Assembly (NCBI RefSeq): GCF_013410115.1
Contig: NZ_JACCCV010000002.1
Coordinates: 2,046,001-2,110,000, forward strand
DNA: 64,000 nucleotides
Direction of reading: 5' to 3'
DNA from: Tunturiibacter gelidiferens
Lineage (GTDB): Bacteria > Acidobacteriota > Terriglobia > Terriglobales > Acidobacteriaceae
Positions 25,479 through 35,015 of this stretch are shown here, piece by piece. The notes below the pieces were generated by a model that saw only the letters and a list, made by a program, of their open reading frames with translations, ran no database searches and was not told the origin of the DNA. Each line of letters opens with the position of its first letter. The stretch's first letter is position 1. A program made the position numbers and the translations under genes.

Positions 25479-27275
25479 TTAGACGAGAGCTGGTTCGGGG
25501 ACTACCGTGTCCGTGGAACGACGGTGGTCGAGATAGCTGGCCTGGGTTGGGGAGAGCGGCGTAGGGGGGAAGTATGAGTTTTTGAAGTACTGCGCCAGCA
25601 TGCGGTGGGTGTTGAAGAAGCTGCCGTTGATGGCGATGCAATGCTGCTGCATACGAGCCCACGCGTGGGGGTTGGCGTACATGGGAGCGATGGACTCTTC
25701 CAGCTTCTCGTAGAGGCTGGTGGCTTCTGCGGCTTCGTCTTCGCCGTTTTCGATGGCCCAACCAGTGGTGTTCTCGGCACAGCCTTCTATCCACCAACCG
25801 TCGAGGATCGAGAGCGAGGGGACGCCGTTGAGGGCGGCCTTCATGCCGGAGGTGCCGGAGGCCTCGTAGGGGCGGCGCGGAGTGTTGACCCAGACGTCGA
25901 CGCCCTGGGTGAGGAGAGCGCCTAGCTCCCAGTCGTAGTTTTCCATGTAGAAGATCTTGAGGGCCGACGAGTTTAGCTTGGCGGCAGAGGCGAACACTTC
26001 GCGGATGAGACCTTTACCGGCAACGTCGGCGGGATGGGCCTTGCCGGCGTAGAGGATCTGGAGGCCGCCGATCTTCTCGGCGATCTCAACGAGCCGCTTG
26101 GGATCGTGCAGGAGTAGGCTGGCGCGCTTGTAGGTGGCGACGCGGCGGGCAAAGCCGAGGGTGAGGACGTTGGGGTTGAAGTGATGCCCGGTGCGTTTTG
26201 CGATGGAGCTGAAGAGGCGTAATTTGCCCTTATTGTGAGCGGCGGCGATGCGGGCCGGGTCAATGCCGTAGACCGAGCGGAGGTACTGGTTGTCGGTGCG
26301 CCAGTGGGGGATCTCGTCGTCGAGAAGCTCCTGAAAGTGAGGCGAGAGCCAGGTGGCGGCGTGGACGCCGTTGGTGATGGAGTACACCTTGTATCCGGGG
26401 AACATCTGCTGGGAGACCTTGCCGTGCTGCATGGCGACGCCGTTGACGAAGCGCGAGAAGCGGAGGGCGATGTAGGTCATGTTCATCAGGCCGTTATGGA
26501 GGCAGCCGAACTGCTCGATGGCGGCGGCGCGGTCGTTTCCAAGAACCTGGTACATCTGATCGACGCCGAACTGATCGTGGCCGGCCGGGACTGGAGTGTG
26601 GGTGGTGAAGACGCACTGCTGACGGACGAACTCGATGTCGGCCTCGGTTGCGTTCTTGAGGGGGGTGCCAGCGAGGTGGTCTTCGAGGAGGCCGATGGCG
26701 AGGAGGGCGGCGTGGCCCTCGTTCATGTGATAGACCTTCGGTTTACAGGCAAGGGCATCGAGTAGCGAGACGCCGGCGAGGCCGAGAACGGTCTCCTGAC
26801 AGAGACGATAGTAGGTGTCGCCGCCGTAGAGGTGGTCGGTGAGGCGGCGGTCCCAGGGGTCGTTGCCTTCGACGTCGGTGTCGAGGAGGAAGACGGGAAT
26901 GATGTGGCCGGTGACGCCGATGACGTCGAAGCGCCAGGCGCGAACCAGGACCTGACGGCCCTGCAGGGTGAGGGCGATGATCTGGTTGGCGCTGGGCAGG
27001 GTGGTCTCAGGGGACCAGGGAACGTCGGCTTCTGTCTGCTGGCCGACGTCGGAGAGCTTCTGGCGGAAGTATCCGCGGCGATGGACGAGCGAGATAGCGA
27101 CCATGGGGGCTGCGGTGTCTGCGGCGGAACGAAGGGTATCGCCGGCGAGCATGCCGAGGCCACCGGAGTAGGTGGGTAATGCCGGGGAGAGAGCTATCTC
27201 CATGGAGAAGTAGGCGATAGTGCGGGCGGAGAGATCGGGTGTCGAAGCAGGGGTGGCGGCGGAGGGAAGAGTCAT
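25479..27275 (-). CDS. glgP: Alpha-glucan phosphorylase, short form
   Basis: Releases glucose-1-phosphate from glycogen or maltodextrin ends with pyridoxal phosphate as cofactor, in the cytoplasm. The PLP lysine motif is EASGTSGMKAALNGVPSLSI. The protein opens with IAYFSMEIALSPALPTYSGG, typical of the short family (TIGR02094) related to the archaeal and Thermus enzymes. At 598 residues it lacks the extra N-terminal regulatory domain of E. coli GlgP (about 815), so no allosteric control through that part is expected. No other glycogen genes are adjacent. A strong terminator follows. Confidence 0.93.
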   Translation of the reverse strand: MTLPSAATPASTPDLSARTIAYFSMEIALSPALPTYSGGLGMLAGDTLRSAADTAAPMVAISLVHRRGYFRQKLSDVGQQTEADVPWSPETTLPSANQIIALTLQGRQVLVRAWRFDVIGVTGHIIPVFLLDTDVEGNDPWDRRLTDHLYGGDTYYRLCQETVLGLAGVSLLDALACKPKVYHMNEGHAALLAIGLLEDHLAGTPLKNATEADIEFVRQQCVFTTHTPVPAGHDQFGVDQMYQVLGNDRAAAIEQFGCLHNGLMNMTYIALRFSRFVNGVAMQHGKVSQQMFPGYKVYSITNGVHAATWLSPHFQELLDDEIPHWRTDNQYLRSVYGIDPARIAAAHNKGKLRLFSSIAKRTGHHFNPNVLTLGFARRVATYKRASLLLHDPKRLVEIAEKIGGLQILYAGKAHPADVAGKGLIREVFASAAKLNSSALKIFYMENYDWELGALLTQGVDVWVNTPRRPYEASGTSGMKAALNGVPSLSILDGWWIEGCAENTTGWAIENGEDEAAEATSLYEKLEESIAPMYANPHAWARMQQHCIAINGSFFNTHRMLAQYFKNSYFPPTPLSPTQASYLDHRRSTDTVVPEPALV

Positions 27276-27471
27276 GCGTTGATTGGTCCTTATCTCATCC
27301 GATTTTCTATTTCTAGCGTCGATGGCCCGAGTTGCGACATCATCACTCTCTATCGGCGGGAGATGCGCTGTATGAGATCCGAAGATTAGATCGTTGAAGC
27401 GTCGAATTTAGGACTGATTCTACCAAACGGCTCTCCTCCAAAAGATGGAACTCTGGTTACTTTCCCTCATG

Positions 27472-28842
27472 CTATTGGGGTATTGACGCGACTTCGTGGA
27501 CTGCGGCGGCCTGGAGACGCTGCCATAAGTGGTCTAACCAAAGGAGATGTTCTGGCTTCATCAGAACTGACCGGAGACAGGTGACTTTATTTTCAGAGTC
27601 GTTTTTGGGGGTATCTAGCCAGGTATTATGTGGAAAAAAACGTACCGGAAGTTTGGCGAGAGCAAGGTGAAGATCATTTTTGGCGGCTTCGTCGAATATC
27701 GACTGCGCCAGAGCTGAGGAAGTCTCGGGGGTTGGGGCGTTGACTGCCCAGAATACGATGTCGAGCTGCGGCGGGCTGGACGGGGTGAGGAAGTGGGTGG
27801 ATTCGGTGAGGCGGTGGTGAAGTTCGAGGGCCGCAGCATGGCTGGATTCGAGGCCCTGGGCGAAGACGCCGCCGGGAGTGTAGGGGAGGAGTTGCTGGGT
27901 CGCCCAAAGAGCTACGGCGGATGCGCCGGCGCGGGAGCACTCGAGGGAGATCTCGCCGAGGTGAAGGTCTTTCGAAGAGAAGTAGGTGTAGGGGGAGTCG
28001 TGTTTGTAGAAGCGGCCGACGGCTGGGTCGCGGAAGAGGATGGAGCCGCAGCCGTACGGTTGGAGGCCGTGCTTGTGAGGATCGATGACGATGGAGTCTG
28101 CGTATGGAATGGCGTCGAAGGCTGCGCGGGTCTCGGGGGATAGGTTGGAGGCGAGGGTGAAGTAGCCGCCGTAGGCCGCATCGACGTGGATGCGGAAGTC
28201 GTATTTTTTCTGGAGCAGAAGGATCTGGTCGAGCGGGTCGACTGAGCCGATGGCGGTGGTGCCTAACGTGACGACAACGGTGCCGATGTTTTGCGTTGCG
28301 AGGAGATGCTCGAGGGCGGTGAGGTCCATGCGACCGCGGTCGTCGGAGGGGACGGTGACGAAGGGCAGGCCGAGAACGCTGGATATGCGGCTGTGAGTGT
28401 AGTGCGCCTGGTCGGAGGCGGCGATTGCCGTACCTGGCATGAGCTGGCCGGCGACCCACAGGGCTTCCAGATTCGCGAAGGTGCCCCCGCTTGACAGGTG
28501 GCCAAGGTGCTGAGGCCAGTGAAACATCTTTGCGAGAGCGGCGACGGCTTCGATCTCCATGGCGGAGCTGGCGCGCCCACCGTCGAGAGCGTGGTTGTTC
28601 GGGTTGATCGACATGGCCAGGGCGTAGGCGGCGCGGGCGATGGGGTGGGGCGGCTTCAGCATCTGGCCGGCGTAGAGCGGGTGGGCGTAGGGGTAGTTGT
28701 CCTGCAGGCGATCGGCGACCTGATGGAGGATCGCGGAGGCTGATTCTCCCAGCGGGGGTGCGGAGTATGGAGGGAGGTCGGCGGATCCAGCATCCAGATG
28801 CTGTTGGGCGGCGTTAAGGATTTTGAAGAGATCGTCTGACAT
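27472..28842 (-). CDS. PLP-dependent group II amino-acid decarboxylase
   Basis: Belongs to the glutamate/aromatic-amino-acid decarboxylase fold-type I family. The cofactor lysine is in VIDPHKHGLQPYGCGSILF, the PLP-ring aspartate in FRIHVDAAYGGYF, and the glycine loop in GHLSSGGTFANLEALWVAG. The TLGTTAIGSVDPLDQI motif completes the set. Length 456 is usual. Substrate could be an aromatic amino acid, glutamate or a related compound; the sequence alone does not decide. It ends some distance before glgP and begins 15 bp after the small membrane gene, suggesting a shared transcript with that gene. Confidence 0.88.
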   Translation of the reverse strand: MSDDLFKILNAAQQHLDAGSADLPPYSAPPLGESASAILHQVADRLQDNYPYAHPLYAGQMLKPPHPIARAAYALAMSINPNNHALDGGRASSAMEIEAVAALAKMFHWPQHLGHLSSGGTFANLEALWVAGQLMPGTAIAASDQAHYTHSRISSVLGLPFVTVPSDDRGRMDLTALEHLLATQNIGTVVVTLGTTAIGSVDPLDQILLLQKKYDFRIHVDAAYGGYFTLASNLSPETRAAFDAIPYADSIVIDPHKHGLQPYGCGSILFRDPAVGRFYKHDSPYTYFSSKDLHLGEISLECSRAGASAVALWATQQLLPYTPGGVFAQGLESSHAAALELHHRLTESTHFLTPSSPPQLDIVFWAVNAPTPETSSALAQSIFDEAAKNDLHLALAKLPVRFFPHNTWLDTPKNDSENKVTCLRSVLMKPEHLLWLDHLWQRLQAAAVHEVASIPQ

Positions 28843-28857
28843 GAAATTAGTGAATTC

Positions 28858-29157
28858 TTAGAAACTTGTTCGGGTGAGAAAGCCGAATTTCATCAGAAAC
28901 CCGACGATGGCCGCGAAAACAAAGGCGATTGTCGTCAAGGGCGCCATCGCGCGAAGCCGCTTCATCAAAAATTCGATGAGGACGATAAAGAGATATACGG
29001 CAAGCGCAAGGAGAAGACCGTCGGCGATAAAGATTCGCGTGCCGGATGCGGATGAGCCAAGGACGTGCTCGATGTGGAACGGTGGAAAGAGCGAGAAGGC
29101 TCCGAAGAGGATCAAGAAGAGAAGGAATTGGAGGATGGTGGTGACGACTTTTTTCAT
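28858..29157 (-). CDS. Small membrane protein (three helices)
   Basis: A 99-residue protein with three hydrophobic segments: ILQFLLFLILFGAFSLF, IADGLLLALAVYLFIVLIEF and TTIAFVFAAIVGFLMKFGFL. The frame is open further up, but ATG 29157 fits the start of the first helix (MKKVVTTILQ). The family is not recognised. It lies directly upstream of the decarboxylase on the same strand. Confidence 0.65.
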   Translation of the reverse strand: MKKVVTTILQFLLFLILFGAFSLFPPFHIEHVLGSSASGTRIFIADGLLLALAVYLFIVLIEFLMKRLRAMAPLTTIAFVFAAIVGFLMKFGFLTRTSF

Positions 29158-29238
29158 GGGCTCTGGAGATGAGTTTAGCGCGGGTGCTCGACGTGCACAG
29201 AGAAGATTCGACGGATGTTTTAGGAGAATTGCTTGTTG

Positions 29239-31019
29239 ATGCCATCGTTGCACGCAACGTTCGGTGATCAGATTCGAAGTACACCGCTCAAGCCGAGCAG
29301 GGTGATTCCGCTTCTTGTGGTTTGTGCTGTATGCGCCATTGTGTTTACCTGCGCAGGCGGCTTCATTGTTTATACAAATACGCAACACCTTATCTCGACC
29401 CGCAACTGGCTGGATCATTCTCACAGCGTTCTAACGAGCCTGCAGACCGAGGCGCAGCGACTGGACCGCGTGGGCTACGAGATCCAGTTGTACGAAGCGA
29501 CGGGAGACGCAGCAGAGAAGCTAGCTGCGCAGACGGCTGCGGTGTCGTTGCACGCTGGAGTGTTGAATCTTGAAAGCCTGCTGAACGACAACGTGTCCCA
29601 GATGCGGCACCTGCAGGATTTGGATACTCAGGTACGCGACCTGACCCAGGCGATCGATGGGTTCGAAAGGCCAGGAATAGTTCCGGAGCGGCAGATCCAG
29701 GATTGCCGCCGCAGCATCAACACGGTGCAGGAGGAGGAACGAGGGCTGCTGCGGCAACGGTCGGATGAGTCGCAGAACAGCCGGGACCGAAGTCTGCTCT
29801 CGGGAGCGGGCTATCTCGGTTTTTCGCTGTTCGTTGTGATTGTGCTCTTTGCATTTCTACTGAGAGATGCGGTGCGGCGACGGTCTTTCGAAAGACGAAT
29901 CTCACTTGCGAACGACCAGTTGGAGGCTACGATTGAAGAGCTTGAGCGACGCGGGGCCGAAGCGATTTTGCTGAAGAATGCGCGCGACGAACTGCAGTTG
30001 TGCGTCACCGCGAAGGAGGCTCAGGGGTGTGCGGTGCGACACTTTCGGGAGCTTGTGCCAGGAAGCAGCGGCGCTACCTTGATCATTAACAATTCACGAA
30101 GCATGCTTGAGGTGGCGGCGACGTGGAACGATCCTTCGGCGTTGTCTGACGCGTTTGATATGGACGCCTGTTGCGGTTTGCGCGCCGGAAGACTGCGCTG
30201 GCGGAGGCCGGGACAGTCGGAGCTTCATTGTAGCCATTTTGCTGGCTCCGGGCCGGAGAACTACGTCTGCATTCCGCTTGCAGCACAGGGAGACACACTT
30301 GGGTTTGTGTATCTCTCGTTTCCCTCGAAGGAGATCGCAGATCTTGCCGACGGCCGCATGCAGTTAGTGCAGGAGATGGTGGAGTTGGCTTCGATGGCGA
30401 TCGCTGGGCTGAACCTGAGAGCGAAGTTGGAGAGTCAGTCGATTCGTGACGGCCTGACAAGCCTTTTCAATCGCCACTTTATGGAGATTGCGCTGGAGCG
30501 CGAGGTGCAGCGCGCGGTTCGGCGGCATACGTCTCTCGCAGTGTTAATGCTGGACGTCGACCACTTCAAGGCGTTCAACGATACCTTCGGCCATGAGGCG
30601 GGCGATGTGGTGTTGCGTAAGTGGCCGAGTGCTTTCAGCAGAGTGTTCGGAGCGAGGATGTTGTGTGTCGCTATGGAGGGGAAGAGTTTGTCATTCTTCT
30701 TCCGGAGATCACCGAGGAGCTTGCGTTGGCGAAGGCGAATACGATACGGCATAACGTAAACCGGCTGCGCATGAAATTTAAAGCAGAGGTTCTGCGCCCG
30801 GTCTCTGTATCGATTGGCCTGGCAATGTATCCTGCGCCGGCAATAGACGCCACCGATCTTCTGCGAATGGCGGATCACGCTTTGTACGATGCTAAACGCG
30901 GAGGACGCGACCGCGTGGTCGTCGCTCGTGAGTCCTTCAGCGACCATGGAGACAAGAGGCTTTCGGCAGTCCTGAGTCAGGTTTCTGAAGCGAGCGAGTC
31001 AAGTCCCGTCGTTGTGTAA
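29239..31019 (+). pseudogene. Membrane diguanylate cyclase (GAF-GGDEF), frameshifted
   Basis: The gene would make a c-di-GMP synthase: membrane helix (VIPLLVVCAVCAIVFTCAGG), a helical periplasmic sensor of about 130 residues, a second helix (GYLGFSLFVVIVLFAFLL), a GAF-like domain (LVPGSSGATLIINNSRSMLE), and GGDEF starting at SIRDGLTSLFNRHFMEIALE. The first frame runs on to 30759, but homology breaks at about 30620 (after GDVVLRK). It resumes in another frame as MAECFQQSVRSEDVVCRYGG followed by EEFVILLPE. The I-site RSED and the active-site GGEEF are both in the second frame, so the shift abolishes activity unless it is a sequencing error. One missing A in GTAAGTGGCC would explain it. TTG codons at 29233 and 29236 are alternative starts to ATG 29239. 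Confidence 0.85.
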
Positions 31020-31111
31020 CCACTAATGTCACATATTTTTTAGAACACAAGAGAGGGGTTTTATCGGCCGGATGATGCATCTCTCCCGCGAATTTCTTTG
31101 TGCGCTGGAGT

Positions 31112-32773
31112 TCAAGGCAGATTGGACTCGAAGAGATCATAACGGTGTTCGAGTTCCCACTGTTCAGCGGCCTTTTCGCTGGATTGAAGAAAGCTCAGGC
31201 AGTTTGGGGTGGGATTTGCGCCTCCCAGAGGCTGTCCCGCACAGGCGGCAACGGTTTTGCTGAAGACATCGGGTTGCTGCCAAAGGCTGGGTCCGGGAAG
31301 GAAGTTGTGCTCGAGGCTGGTGCGGGCAGATTGCTTGAGGTCGAGGTAGGAGAGGTCGAACTCCATGGCGGCACGGGTGTATTCGTTGGTGAGATCGATG
31401 CGGGAGACGCCCTCGTCGTCGGTGGAGAGGGCGAAGGGAACGCCGGCAGCGCGATAGGACGGAAGCGGATGCCAGGGAGCGGTGACGCCGAGGATGACAT
31501 CATTCGAGGTGAGATTGATCTCAACCATGATGTGGCGGTCGGCCAACTCCTTCAGCAATGCCTGCGGCTCGTTCTCGTACATGACGTCGACACCGTGGCC
31601 GATGCGTTCGGCATGGCCGAGATCGACGGCTTCGCGGATGTGGAAGCGAAGACCGTCGGGAGGGACCAAGCCGGGAGCGATCTCGCCTGCGTGAAGGGAG
31701 ATGTGAACTTTGGGGTAGACGCCATGGAGATAGTCGAGCATTAGCATCTGGCGGTGATACTCAGACATAGACAAGTAGGCGTCTTCGGGCTGCACGAAGT
31801 TGAGCCCGACGACACGAGGGTCCACTGACGCGACCTCGAATGCCAACAGCGTCTGCGCGAAGACATGCTGCGGAGGGAAGGCTCGTAGGACCTGATAGAG
31901 GAAGCGGATTTTGACGGAGCAGCCCGGTCGGGCGCTGGGCTGGCCGCAGTTCTCGATGGTGTCACGAGCGTCGAGAGCGTCGTCTAATTCTTTGCGATCA
32001 ACGGCGACTTCGTCGCGGAGGCCTGCATTGAGGAGGGTTTCGCGAAGGCGGCTGAGGTCCTCACGGCTGGTGCCAGTGGCGTCGCCGGTACGGTTTTGCG
32101 CTGGATCTGCAGGGGTGGAGGGCCAATCAATTTTCGAGATGACCTTGGAGAGGTCGGTGAAGATGGGAGTCTCCATAACCTCCAGGTACTGCTCATTTTG
32201 TGCGGCAGCACGGGTGGCGACTTCGTCGAGCCATTCTCCCGCGTGAGATTTGTTGAGACTGCGGAAGCGGTCGAAGGTAGCGAAGAACTGATCGTGCCCG
32301 CTGACGCCCGCGCTAGGAACGAAGGCGCGCATGGAGAAGGAATCGACGAGAGCATCGTAGAGCTTCTGATCTTTAAATGCGTCTTCGACGCGAACATTTC
32401 CTTCGCCACAGACGGGCTGCGGCGGGATGCTGCGGGTGGTACCGACCGGCTTGGTGAAGCTATGTGTTGTAGGGTCGACGCAGAGGAGATCGGCGGCTCC
32501 ATCCTTAATGAAGGTTTCTGCGTAGATCGCTCCGGAGAGGTGCATGTGGAGGTCGGCACCTTTGGGCATGAGGGTGAGGAAGGCGTTGAGTTGGAGAGGA
32601 CTCTGTCGTGCGGTATTGAAGGTTTTGATGGCCCGCTGTTCGCGCGGCGTCGCCACGGCGGTTCCTTTTGCAACGACCGATGTGGTTGGTGGAGTTGCGA
32701 CTTGTGCGTGTGCGGCAGTGACGAAACAGAAAAAAAATGATGCAGCCATGAGGTTTCGGAGACGACGGATCAT
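31112..32773 (-). CDS. Exported adenosine deaminase family protein
   Basis: A metallo-dependent hydrolase of the adenosine/adenine deaminase family. Metal-binding GADLHMHLSGAIYAE is near residue 65, ISLHAGEIAPG follows, then IGHGVDVMYENEPQALL, the late VEINLTSNDVILG and the catalytic LSTDDEGVSR. The N-terminus (MIRRLRNLMAASFFFCFVTA) is a signal peptide, so it acts outside the cytoplasm, on purine nucleosides or similar. Size (553 residues) exceeds E. coli Add (333) and resembles the ADGF-type or long bacterial forms. I chose ATG 32773 with AAGGAAG upstream over the frame's earlier start at 32881. It lies just before the tRNA-Phe. Confidence 0.88.
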   Translation of the reverse strand: MIRRLRNLMAASFFFCFVTAAHAQVATPPTTSVVAKGTAVATPREQRAIKTFNTARQSPLQLNAFLTLMPKGADLHMHLSGAIYAETFIKDGAADLLCVDPTTHSFTKPVGTTRSIPPQPVCGEGNVRVEDAFKDQKLYDALVDSFSMRAFVPSAGVSGHDQFFATFDRFRSLNKSHAGEWLDEVATRAAAQNEQYLEVMETPIFTDLSKVISKIDWPSTPADPAQNRTGDATGTSREDLSRLRETLLNAGLRDEVAVDRKELDDALDARDTIENCGQPSARPGCSVKIRFLYQVLRAFPPQHVFAQTLLAFEVASVDPRVVGLNFVQPEDAYLSMSEYHRQMLMLDYLHGVYPKVHISLHAGEIAPGLVPPDGLRFHIREAVDLGHAERIGHGVDVMYENEPQALLKELADRHIMVEINLTSNDVILGVTAPWHPLPSYRAAGVPFALSTDDEGVSRIDLTNEYTRAAMEFDLSYLDLKQSARTSLEHNFLPGPSLWQQPDVFSKTVAACAGQPLGGANPTPNCLSFLQSSEKAAEQWELEHRYDLFESNLP

Positions 32774-32975
32774 TGGCTTCCTTGCGGTTCGAGTATGAGA
32801 AAGGATAGCTTGAGATGGCGAGTTGGCGGTATGGCTCGAGATTGCTATACTTGGAATGCGTTTGCGTTGCTGGTTCTCCACCGGCGATGGGCTCCCTGAA
32901 AAGCTCGGGGCAACAGATGTAGCAATAGCGCACGGCGGTTCTTGGCGATCTCCGATAATAAGCGTTTTATGCCAA

Positions 32976-33050
32976 GGCCAGATAGCTCAGTGGTAGAGCG
33001 CGGCCCTGAAAAGGCCGGCGTCGGCGGTTCGATCCCGTCTCTGGCCACCA
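32976..33050 (+). tRNA. tRNA-Phe (GAA)
   Basis: A clean cloverleaf. Acceptor GGCCAGA pairs with TCTGGCC; the D-arm holds AGCTCAGTGGTAGAGC; the anticodon stem CGGCC/GGCCG encloses the loop CTGAAAA, giving anticodon GAA; the T-loop is GTTCGATCC; the 3' CCA is encoded. The tyrosine recombinase gene starts 77 bp after it, so its 3' end is the probable attachment site of the island to the right. Confidence 0.97.
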
Positions 33051-33126
33051 CTCATAATAAAAGACTTAGGTGGCACTTTCCGAAAAGTGCAAGAGGATTG
33101 CAAGAGAGTGATGCTACTCTTTTGCC

Positions 33127-34383
33127 ATGCACCCGTTGAAGTCTGTCTCCCTCCGGCCCAAGACCCAAACTGTCTCCATTTATACGCGCCATTCTTCCGA
33201 TTGCTCCAAGAAGGGGGAGCCGCAGTGGAGGCGTTGTAAGTGTGCGAAGTACCTCTACCTGCTCCGAGACGGGAAGGACAAGACTATCTCCGCGAAGACC
33301 CGCTCTTGGGAAAAGGCGGAACAACAAGCCTAGGAGATCCGGGACAGTTGGGATCCGGTCAAGCAGAAGCTCCGTGAGTTGGATGAGCTCAAACAAGCCC
33401 GGGAGCTTGGCGAGGTCACGATCACCCATGCTTTGGAACGGTGGCTTGCGTCCGTGAAGGCAGACAGCGACTCGGGCAACGAGCATACGCATAGCAAATA
33501 CCGGACCGCCGCTAAACATATCGGAGCTTGGGCACACTCAAACCATCTGATCCGTCTCAGCCAGATCACGCCGGATGCCCTCGACCACTGGAAGAGCTCG
33601 TGGTCACCCAAGGCGAAGAATCCTGATGATCGTATCGGCAAGACGACGGCAGGCAGGAGGCTGGAGAAGGTCAAGAGATTTCTTAGCTACTGCGTGAAGA
33701 TGCACTGGCTTGCGGCAAACCCCGCCACTGAGCTGAAGGCCATCAAGCCTGACCCAAGCGTGACGTGGCCGTTATTGAGTGGCCGCTATGAAAAGGTGAT
33801 TGCCGCCACATTCGAATACGACAAGCGTGCGCGTCGTCCCTCCGACCAATTCGGAGCCGAAATGAGAGCGATCATCGAGTTGATGCGGTGGACAGGCCTG
33901 CGGATTGGCGATGCACTGATGTGTGCCAAATCGAGAATTCAGGGAAACCGTTTCAGTCTCACAACGCAGAAGGGCAGATCGGCCTTGACCGTGCTCATTC
34001 CCGACCACGTCATTGCCGCTTTGAATGCTCTTCCTACTCGAGCAGATGTTCATCCGGACTATTTTTTCTGGAGCGGAAACTCAAAACCCAAGTCCCTGAC
34101 TGGTCGATGGCAACGCAAATTAGAGCGCCTGAACGACTATCTCTCCATCGCGAAGGACGATGGAACACCGATGAAATTCCACTCGCACCAATTGCGCGAC
34201 ACCTTTGCCGTGACCCAGCTTCTGAGCGGGACCAGCATGCAGGACTTATCCAAAATGTTGGCCCATAAGTCAGTAAAGATTACTGAGAAGTACTATTCGC
34301 CGTGGGTGCCCGAAAGACAGGCAGCACTTGAGCGACGAATGGCTGAGGCGCTGGTGCAAATGGGCGTTTCGGTCAGTTTGTAG
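33127..34383 (+). pseudogene. Tyrosine recombinase (integrase), interrupted by an in-frame TAG
   Basis: The integrase of the tRNA-Phe island. The N-terminal part holds a conserved basic, cysteine-containing domain (YTRHSSDCSKKGEPQWRRCK, CAKYLYLLRDG); the core-binding domain follows; the catalytic domain shows the arginine in WTGLRIGDALM, the HSHQLRDTF box and the tyrosine in HKSVKITEKYYSPW. The reading frame is continuous except for TAG at 33331-33333, in SWEKAEQQA-stop-EIRDSWDPVK. A glutamine there (CAG to TAG) would restore the normal sequence. A restart at ATG 33379 would give a protein lacking the arm-binding domain. So the gene is either recently dead or needs readthrough. It is co-directional with the tRNA. 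Confidence 0.9.
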
Positions 34384-34399
34384 GATCTCGGTCACAATT

Positions 34400-34436
34400 A
34401 GGCGCGACTGTGATCACTAGATCACCAGATGCGCCT
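34400..34436. terminator. Hairpin between convergent integrase and arsC
   Basis: AGGCGC at 34400 pairs with GCGCCT ending at 34436; inside, GTGATC-acta-GATCAC forms a second perfect stem. It is followed by TTTA on the plus strand. It probably ends the integrase transcript and may serve arsC on the other strand. Confidence 0.45.
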
Positions 34437-34844
34437 TTAACAGGACTTATTCAAGTCTTCGTTGACGAGAAGCTCCTGCACACGGCGTTTGACTTCATCA
34501 CGGATCGCCCGGACCTCTTCGATGGGCTGCCCCTTCGGGTCGGGAAGCGGCCAATCATCCCGGCGTAGGCCCGGAACGTAGGGGCATTTGTCACCACACC
34601 CCATCGTGATGAGGAGGTGAGCATCCTTCGCCAGATCATCCGTGAGCTTCTGTGGCTTCGCATGGGTAAGATCGATGCCCACTTCCTTCATCACGGAGAG
34701 CACTTCGGGATGGACGCGCTCGCCTGGCTCCGTACCAGCTGAGATAGCCTGGGCCTTCAGTGAATCTGCCAGTTGATTGAAGAACGCGGCAGCCATTTGC
34801 GACCGCCCGGCGTTATGTACGCAAGCGAATATCACTTTGAGCAT
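34437..34844 (-). CDS. arsC: Arsenate reductase, low-molecular-weight phosphatase type
   Basis: Reduces arsenate to arsenite with thioredoxin as the reductant. The anion-binding loop is FACVHNAGRSQMAAAF, the CX5R signature of the family, followed by the AGTEPGERVHP motif and the LITMGCGDKCPYVPG segment with the second and third redox cysteines. The final DWPLPDPKG carries the catalytic aspartate. GAGGAGG precedes the ATG. Length 135 is normal. No arsR, arsB or acr3 gene accompanies it; only a cysteine-rich remnant lies upstream, so this is a decayed resistance operon or a lone copy. Confidence 0.93.
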   Translation of the reverse strand: MLKVIFACVHNAGRSQMAAAFFNQLADSLKAQAISAGTEPGERVHPEVLSVMKEVGIDLTHAKPQKLTDDLAKDAHLLITMGCGDKCPYVPGLRRDDWPLPDPKGQPIEEVRAIRDEVKRRVQELLVNEDLNKSC

Positions 34845-34858
34845 GTCGCCTCCTCTGC

Positions 34859-34948
34859 TTAGGAACAGCAGTCAGGCCCACAGCACGGCGCTGGAGTGGC
34901 GGCGGTGACTCTAGGCTTGATCGCATAGACCTTCACCCACACCGGCAA
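34859..34948 (-). pseudogene. Cysteine-rich 3' remnant upstream of arsC
   Basis: The frame ends in LPVWVKVYAIKPRVTAATPA, then CCGPDCCS and stop, just before the ribosome binding site of arsC. A double pair of cysteines at a C-terminus resembles metal- or arsenic-handling proteins. Its upstream codons run into the gene at 35016 on the opposite strand, so only the tail has survived. That it was an arsenic gene is inferred from its place in front of arsC. Confidence 0.35.
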
Positions 34949-35015
34949 TAACGCACCATGGGCAAAACACTTGCTTTTAGAAATTGCTGAATTATTATGT
35001 CTCTGGTCCCCCTGA

